In this document: one piece after another, positions 6,459-9,787 of the stretch
How the letters are laid out: each line of letters starts with the position of its first letter
How positions within the stretch are numbered: position 1 is the first letter of the stretch
Source of the DNA: Methylophilaceae bacterium UBA6140
GTDB lineage: Bacteria; Pseudomonadota; Gammaproteobacteria; Burkholderiales; Methylophilaceae
NCBI GenBank assembly: GCA_002423265.1
Contig: DIVE01000023.1
Span: 36,933 to 46,719, forward strand
Direction: 5' to 3'
Length of the DNA stretch: 9,787 nt
The notes under the pieces: generated by a model
What the model was told of the DNA's origin: nothing
The model's database searches: none
The model's input: only the letters and a program-made list of their open reading frames with translations
Position numbers and translations under genes: made by a program

Positions 6459-6833
6459 CTATTGATTCGTCTTGGCTGCCTCTTGCGCGTAATGCTCGTG
6501 CACGGCCGTCATGTCCCTGGTACGCGCCCACTCGATGATCTTGTCCAGCGCCGGCGCGCCGATCTCGCCGACCTGGGCGTGAATCGCGGCCTGTTCGCGC
6601 ACGAACAGAATGCCGGGAATCTGTTTGATTTCGAAGTATTCGCTGATTTCCGGGTCGGCTTCGGTATTCACCATGCCGAACACGATATCCGGGTTTTTCT
6701 CCGCCGCCGCTTCGAATACCGGCGTAAACGCCACGCACGGCTCGCACCATGGCGCCCAGAAGTCGACGATCACGAACGGATTATTGACGATGGTATCTTT
6801 GAAGTTTTCCTTGGTAAGTTGCAAAACCGCCAT
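6459..6833 (-). CDS. Atypical thioredoxin-family protein with WCEPC active site
   Basis: A 124-residue cytosolic thioredoxin-fold protein (no signal peptide). The redox motif is FWAPWCEPC, with C30 and C33, carrying glutamate where classical thioredoxins have glycine (WCGPC), and valine instead of the usual lysine just after. The cis-proline region is KQIPGILFVRE (P73). Both cysteines are kept, so dithiol-disulfide activity is likely, but the charged residue between them should shift redox potential or partner choice. The C-terminal end (about residues 108-124) is a short helical extension beyond the usual fold. The start at 6831-6833 is chosen because it gives a normal thioredoxin N-terminus and has GAGAGA about 8-13 bases upstream. 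It is the last gene of the minus-strand set, 74 bp after ynfA, and ends at the bidirectional terminator. Confidence 0.92.
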   Translation of the reverse strand: MAVLQLTKENFKDTIVNNPFVIVDFWAPWCEPCVAFTPVFEAAAEKNPDIVFGMVNTEADPEISEYFEIKQIPGILFVREQAAIHAQVGEIGAPALDKIIEWARTRDMTAVHEHYAQEAAKTNQ

Positions 6834-6859
6834 GACAAATCTCTCAGTAAGCTGTGAAG

Positions 6860-6884
6860 GCGGCATTTTAGCAGATGCTGCCGC
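6860..6884. repeat. Small inverted repeat between ynfA and the thioredoxin gene
   Basis: GCGGCA (6860-6865) and TGCCGC (6879-6884) flank a 13-base loop that itself contains AGCA/TGCT. In the minus-strand transcript this forms a modest hairpin about 27 bases before the thioredoxin start. There is no U-run after it, so it does not look like a terminator. It could affect processing or translation, or be incidental. Confidence 0.35.
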
Positions 6885-6907
6885 ATCGCCATAATACCGC
6901 ATCCGGA

Positions 6908-7234
6908 TTATCCCGGTCTGGCGCCGACCATGATGATCGCCATGCCGGTGACGGCAACCAGGGAGCCGACGATATCCCAGGTCGTGGGCCGCACACCGTC
7001 CACACCCCATAACCAGAAAATCGCCACCATCACATAAACGCCGCCGTAAGCGGCATACACCCGCCCGGCAGCGGTCGGATGCAGGCTCAGCAGCCATGCG
7101 AACAGCGCCAGCGAGAATGCCGCCGGCACCAGCAGCCAGATTGATTTTCCTTGCTTCAACCATAAATAAGGCAGATAGCAACCGACGATCTCGGCGACCG
7201 CCGTCATAAAAAACAAACCTGCGGTTTTCAGCAT
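6908..7234 (-). CDS. ynfA: YnfA-family (UPF0060) small membrane protein
   Basis: Inner-membrane protein of 108 residues, the same length as E. coli YnfA, with four predicted membrane helices at about 4-22, 31-49, 61-78 and 86-104. Family marks include [16 protein letters not shown] near the N-terminus with E15 in the first helix, [13 protein letters not shown] in the third, and [16 protein letters not shown] in the fourth. YnfA proteins resemble small multidrug resistance transporters in size and topology and have been linked to drug efflux in some enterobacteria, but the general function is not settled. It begins 18 bases after the nitroreductase stop, without a clear Shine-Dalgarno, suggesting translational coupling. 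Placement beside two reductases for reactive compounds would fit export or detoxification, but that is inference. Confidence 0.95.
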   Translation of the reverse strand: MLKTAGLFFMTAVAEIVGCYLPYLWLKQGKSIWLLVPAAFSLALFAWLLSLHPTAAGRVYAAYGGVYVMVAIFWLWGVDGVRPTTWDIVGSLVAVTGMAIIMVGARPG

Positions 7235-7252
7235 GATCAGGAAGCCGGAGTT

Positions 7253-7852
7253 CTAGACCACCGGCTTGCCCCAGGCTCCGCTGAAAAACAGTTCGCCCAG
7301 CGGGCGGCGTGTCCGCGCTGAAGTTTCACGCTCCAGCACTTCACCCGAAAGCGTACCGACATCCGCCGGATAACCGACCGACACCATCGCCATCAGGCTG
7401 AACTGTTGCGGAATGTCGAATGCCGAGCGCAGTTTGTCTACGTCGAAACCACCCATCTGATGTGCCATCATGCCGGCGCTGCCGGCTTGCAGACAAAGAT
7501 TGAGCGCGGCGGCACCGGTGTCGTACTGGCTCCAGCGGTTGGGCTGGCCGTTATGTTTGAACAGGCCGTCGGCAGCCACCAGCACCAATAGCGGGGCGTC
7601 CTTGACCCAGGCCTGGTTACCCGGCGCCAGGGTGTCGAAAGCGCGTTGCCAGGCTGCCGCATCCTGATGTTTGTCCCAGACGACGAAACGCCATGGCTGA
7701 TCGCCATAGCATGACGGCGCCCAGCGCGCAGCTTCGAGCAGCGCGATGATGTCATTACCGGATACCGCCTTTGCGGCATCGTAGGCGCGGCCGCTCCAGC
7801 GGTTGGCGATAGTGCTATCGATCGGTACCTGGGTGATGGCAGGTTTGTGCAT
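7253..7852 (-). CDS. Nitroreductase-family protein
   Basis: FMN-dependent oxidoreductase of the nitroreductase fold, 199 residues, cytosolic, probably a dimer. FMN-contact regions are RWSGRAYD (R18, S20, R22), APSCYGDQPWRFVV (46-58) and the C-terminal RRPLGELFF (182-190). In most relatives the second motif reads with an asparagine before xQPW; here it is Y-G-D, a minor variation at a flavin-contact site. Likely substrates are nitroaromatics, quinones or other electrophiles, but this branch (often annotated only as nitroreductase family) is not defined well enough for a precise claim. The Shine-Dalgarno AAGGAG overlaps the stop codon of the upstream NemA-like gene and the start is 9 bases after that stop, so the two are certainly one transcript and probably made together. 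Confidence 0.93.
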   Translation of the reverse strand: MHKPAITQVPIDSTIANRWSGRAYDAAKAVSGNDIIALLEAARWAPSCYGDQPWRFVVWDKHQDAAAWQRAFDTLAPGNQAWVKDAPLLVLVAADGLFKHNGQPNRWSQYDTGAAALNLCLQAGSAGMMAHQMGGFDVDKLRSAFDIPQQFSLMAMVSVGYPADVGTLSGEVLERETSARTRRPLGELFFSGAWGKPVV

Positions 7853-7861
7853 GGCAGCTCC

Positions 7862-8932
7862 TTACAAGGTCGGGTAATCAGTGTAGCCTTTTTCGGTGCC
7901 ACCGTAGAAGCTGCTGGAATCGGCTTCGTTCAATGGCGCGCCTTTGGCAAAACGCTCGACCAGATCAGGGTTGGCGATAAACGGCACACCGAAGGCCACC
8001 AGATCGACATTGCCGGCGGCAATCGCTGCATTGGCCTTGTCCCTGGTGTATGCGAGATTAGCCATGTAAGGGCCATCGAAATGCTCGCGCAAAGCGATGA
8101 AGTCGAAGTCCGGCAAGTCACTGCCGCCCATGCCGCCTTCGACCACATGCAGATAAGCCAGACCGAACGGACTCAAGGCTTCAGCCACATGATTGAACAT
8201 TGCCTGCGGGTTGGAGTCGGCGATATCGTTGAACGGATTCAGTGGCGAAATACGCACGCCGACCTTGTCGGCACCGGCGACATTAACAACCGCCTGCGTC
8301 ACTTCCAGCAACAGACGCGCCCGGTTTTCCATGCTGCCGCCGTATTGATCGGTGCGCTTGTTGGTGCCGTCGCGCAGGAACTGGTCGAGCAGGTAGCCGT
8401 TGGCCCCATGAATCTCGACGCCGTCGAAACCAGCAGCCAGCGCATTTCTGGTCGCCTGCGCGTATTCTTCGATGATGCCGGGAATCTCTGCCAGCTCCAG
8501 CGCACGCGGGGTGACAAAGTCCTGCAAGCCCTGATAGGTAAAGGCCTGGCCCGCCGGTTTGATTGCCGAGGGCGCCACAGGCAAGGCATTGCCCGGCAGC
8601 AGCGACGGATGGGAAATACGGCCGACATGCCAAAGCTGCAGCACGATTTTGCCGCCCCTGTCATGCACTGCATCCACCACCTGCTTCCAGCCTGCGATCT
8701 GTGCTTCGGTATGGATGCCGGGGGTGGCGGGATAGCCGTGGGCCATTTCGGAAACCGGCGTCGCCTCGGTGATGATGAGGCCGGCGCTGGCGCGTTGTGC
8801 GTAGTACTCGACATTCATTTTACCTGGCACATTACCCTCGCCCGCGCGGTTGCGGGTCAGCGGCGCCATGACGATGCGGTTTTTCAAAGCAATACTGCCG
8901 ATATTGATCGGGCTGAACAAATCTGTGGTCAT
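7862..8932 (-). CDS. nemA: NemA-type alkene reductase (classical old yellow enzyme)
   Basis: FMN-dependent ene-reductase, 356 residues, cytosolic; relatives reduce N-ethylmaleimide, nitrate esters, nitroaromatics and enones with NADPH. It belongs to the classical class, unlike the YqjM-type gene at 3144. APLTRNRA has threonine T26 at the flavin, QLWHVGR is at 99-105, EIHGANGYL has the H175/N178 pair, FLRDGTNKRTDQYGGS is typical of the class, and the protein ends with FYGG..KGYTDYPTL. The start at 8930-8932 gives MTTDLFSP, the family N-terminus, with AAAGGA about 12-16 bases upstream. An in-frame extension to 9049 is rejected because it is a translation of the intergenic repeat. It is the first gene of the nemA-nitroreductase-ynfA-thioredoxin set. 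No NemR-type regulator is visible nearby. Confidence 0.96.
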   Translation of the reverse strand: MTTDLFSPINIGSIALKNRIVMAPLTRNRAGEGNVPGKMNVEYYAQRASAGLIITEATPVSEMAHGYPATPGIHTEAQIAGWKQVVDAVHDRGGKIVLQLWHVGRISHPSLLPGNALPVAPSAIKPAGQAFTYQGLQDFVTPRALELAEIPGIIEEYAQATRNALAAGFDGVEIHGANGYLLDQFLRDGTNKRTDQYGGSMENRARLLLEVTQAVVNVAGADKVGVRISPLNPFNDIADSNPQAMFNHVAEALSPFGLAYLHVVEGGMGGSDLPDFDFIALREHFDGPYMANLAYTRDKANAAIAAGNVDLVAFGVPFIANPDLVERFAKGAPLNEADSSSFYGGTEKGYTDYPTL

Positions 8933-9161
8933 AAATCTGGAATCCTTTTGAATGCTGTTTGAATCTGGAAATATTGATCTGGAGCCACAGAGGACACAGA
9001 GATCACAGAGAAAAAACAAATGCACAATATCGGCAGATTTCATACCCAATCTGGATAGTCATGCTCCCCGCAAGTTGTTGTTTTCTCGGTGTCCTCTCTG
9101 CTCTCTGTAGCTGAATAGTCTTTAAAGCTGAATCATAAGACAGAAACTCGCCCAAGCTGAT
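8933..9161. other. Repeat-rich non-coding gap between yceI-like and nemA-like genes
   Basis: These 229 bp hold no credible gene. They contain the inverted repeat of 9-bp units (8982-9113) and four direct copies of ATCTGGA at 8935, 8963, 8977 and 9049. The first two copies share nine bases (AATCTGGAA) exactly 28 bp apart, and the third follows 14 bp after the second. The promoter for the nemA-like operon should lie here, since the upstream gene is a separate secreted protein, but I cannot point to a convincing -35/-10 pair. No intrinsic terminator for the yceI-like gene is seen. Confidence 0.7.
8982..9113. repeat. Imperfect inverted repeat built of 9-bp units
   Basis: The left arm (about 8982-9019) contains three tandem nonamers, CACAGAGGA, CACAGAGAT and CACAGAGAA (8986-9012). 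The right arm (about 9078-9113), read on the minus strand, contains three related nonamers, TACAGAGAG, CAGAGAGGA and CACCGAGAA. Both arms end in an A-rich run toward the centre. The arms match at roughly three quarters of positions around a 58-bp spacer. Similar CTCTGTG-type repeats recur between genes in many proteobacterial genomes (from memory), so this is probably a dispersed repeat or MITE-like element. Confidence 0.75.
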
Positions 9162-9770
9162 TTACAGGCGCTTGCCTTCGATCAGGAGGGTAATCTCGAC
9201 ATCATCACCGACAGCACCGTCCGGCTTCACGCCCCACTTATAGCCGAAATCCGATGCCTTGATCGCGGTGTGCGCTTCCAGACCGACACGGTAACCGCCC
9301 CAGGGATCGGTACCGAAACCCAGCACCTTGAACGGAAAAGTCATTTCGCGCGTCACGCCGTGCAGGGTCAACTTGCCCGTGATCTCACCTTCGGTCTCGC
9401 TCCTGGCAACCACCTTGGTGCTGACGAAGGTCATCTCGCCGAACTTGGCCGCATTGAGATAATCGTCCTTGACGATATGGGCATCGCGCTTGGCATGGTT
9501 ACTGCTGACGCTGAACATGTTGATTCTGGCCTCGACGCTGGAGTTGACCAGATTGTCGCGGTCGATCACCACCTTGCCCTGCACGTCATGGAAGGTGCCA
9601 GTGGTTTTAGCCACCACATGCCGCACGCTCCAGTTGGCAAAACTGTGTTCATTGTCGATGGCATAGGTTTCCGGTGCCGCCTGTACAGACAGTGAAACCA
9701 TCATCAATCCCGCCAGTGCAACGAGTCCTTTCAATCCTGCCGTTCTGTCCGGTCCCAGTGTTTTCTGCAT
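9162..9770 (-). CDS. YceI-family periplasmic lipocalin-like protein
   Basis: Secreted protein of 202 residues. The N-terminus has a basic region then a hydrophobic core (LVALAGLMMVSLSV) and an AxA-type cleavage site at VQA-AP (near residue 32), so the mature protein is periplasmic. The YceI domain fills the rest: YAIDNEHSFANWSVRH at the start, GTFHDVQGKVVID, the central NMFSVSSNHAKRDAHIVKDDYLNAAKF, ITGKLTLHGVTREMTFPF, and EAHTAIKASDFG near the end. Family members form a beta-barrel that binds polyisoprenoid-type lipids; functions proposed elsewhere include stress or quinone-related roles, but none is certain here. A strong AAGGAG lies 9-14 bases upstream of the ATG at 9768-9770. Transcription would begin outside the window. 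Its 3' gap to nemA is 229 bp, so a shared operon is unlikely. Confidence 0.96.
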   Translation of the reverse strand: MQKTLGPDRTAGLKGLVALAGLMMVSLSVQAAPETYAIDNEHSFANWSVRHVVAKTTGTFHDVQGKVVIDRDNLVNSSVEARINMFSVSSNHAKRDAHIVKDDYLNAAKFGEMTFVSTKVVARSETEGEITGKLTLHGVTREMTFPFKVLGFGTDPWGGYRVGLEAHTAIKASDFGYKWGVKPDGAVGDDVEITLLIEGKRL

Positions 9771-9787
9771 GTTTGATGCTCCTTTTT

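Noticed and set aside
6834..7181. 116-residue N-terminal extension of the thioredoxin-family protein
   Set aside because: It overlaps the ynfA gene in another frame and has no conserved content; the start at 6833 has a ribosome-binding site and the normal family start.
7847..8962. Open frame of 371 codons on the plus strand opposite the nemA-like gene
   Set aside because: It is a shadow of a well-conserved old yellow enzyme, with no motifs and low-complexity composition.
8933..9049. 39-residue N-terminal extension of the NemA-like protein
   Set aside because: The extension includes the LCDLCVLCG-type translation of the CTCTGTG repeat, which is a known kind of artefact; the internal start has a Shine-Dalgarno and the family N-terminus.

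Overview
The window looks like ordinary chromosome from a Betaproteobacterium, probably of the Nitrosomonadales type (Gallionella/Sideroxydans/Sulfuricella-like). This is an inference from protein character, the fairly high GC and the glyA-nrdR-ribD gene order; no marker gene fixes the genus. Thirteen protein genes are supported. There is no tRNA, rRNA, CRISPR array, transposase or phage gene.

Layout. (1) Positions 1-2963, minus strand: glyA (serine hydroxymethyltransferase), nrdR (repressor of ribonucleotide reductase genes), a small membrane-anchored protein of unknown function, and ribD (riboflavin deaminase/reductase, cut by the window edge). This is a likely operon for one-carbon, deoxynucleotide and flavin supply. 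The 155-bp glyA-nrdR gap holds a phased 7-bp repeat array with an inverted arm. (2) Positions 2964-3143: divergent intergenic region with a TATAAT box and a perfect 12-bp palindrome in front of the plus-strand genes. (3) Positions 3144-6368, plus strand: a YqjM/NamA-type old yellow enzyme, an isc-unlinked iscX, an AlgC-type phosphomannomutase/phosphoglucomutase, and a membrane-anchored retropepsin-like protease whose start overlaps the algC stop by one base. (4) Positions 6404-6437: a perfect 15-bp hairpin terminator serving both converging gene sets. (5) Positions 6459-8932, minus strand: read in transcription order, a NemA-type old yellow enzyme, a nitroreductase-family protein, a YnfA-family membrane protein and an atypical thioredoxin (WCEPC). 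The first two are tightly coupled and look like an electrophile/nitro-compound reduction pair. (6) Positions 8933-9161: a non-coding, repeat-rich gap containing an inverted repeat built of 9-bp units. (7) Positions 9162-9770, minus strand: a secreted YceI-family protein.

I see no clearly new defence, mobile or biosynthetic system. The points most worth a second look are the two structured intergenic repeats (1579-1711 and 8982-9113), the unknown protein between nrdR and ribD, the algC-protease overlap, and the WCEPC thioredoxin.
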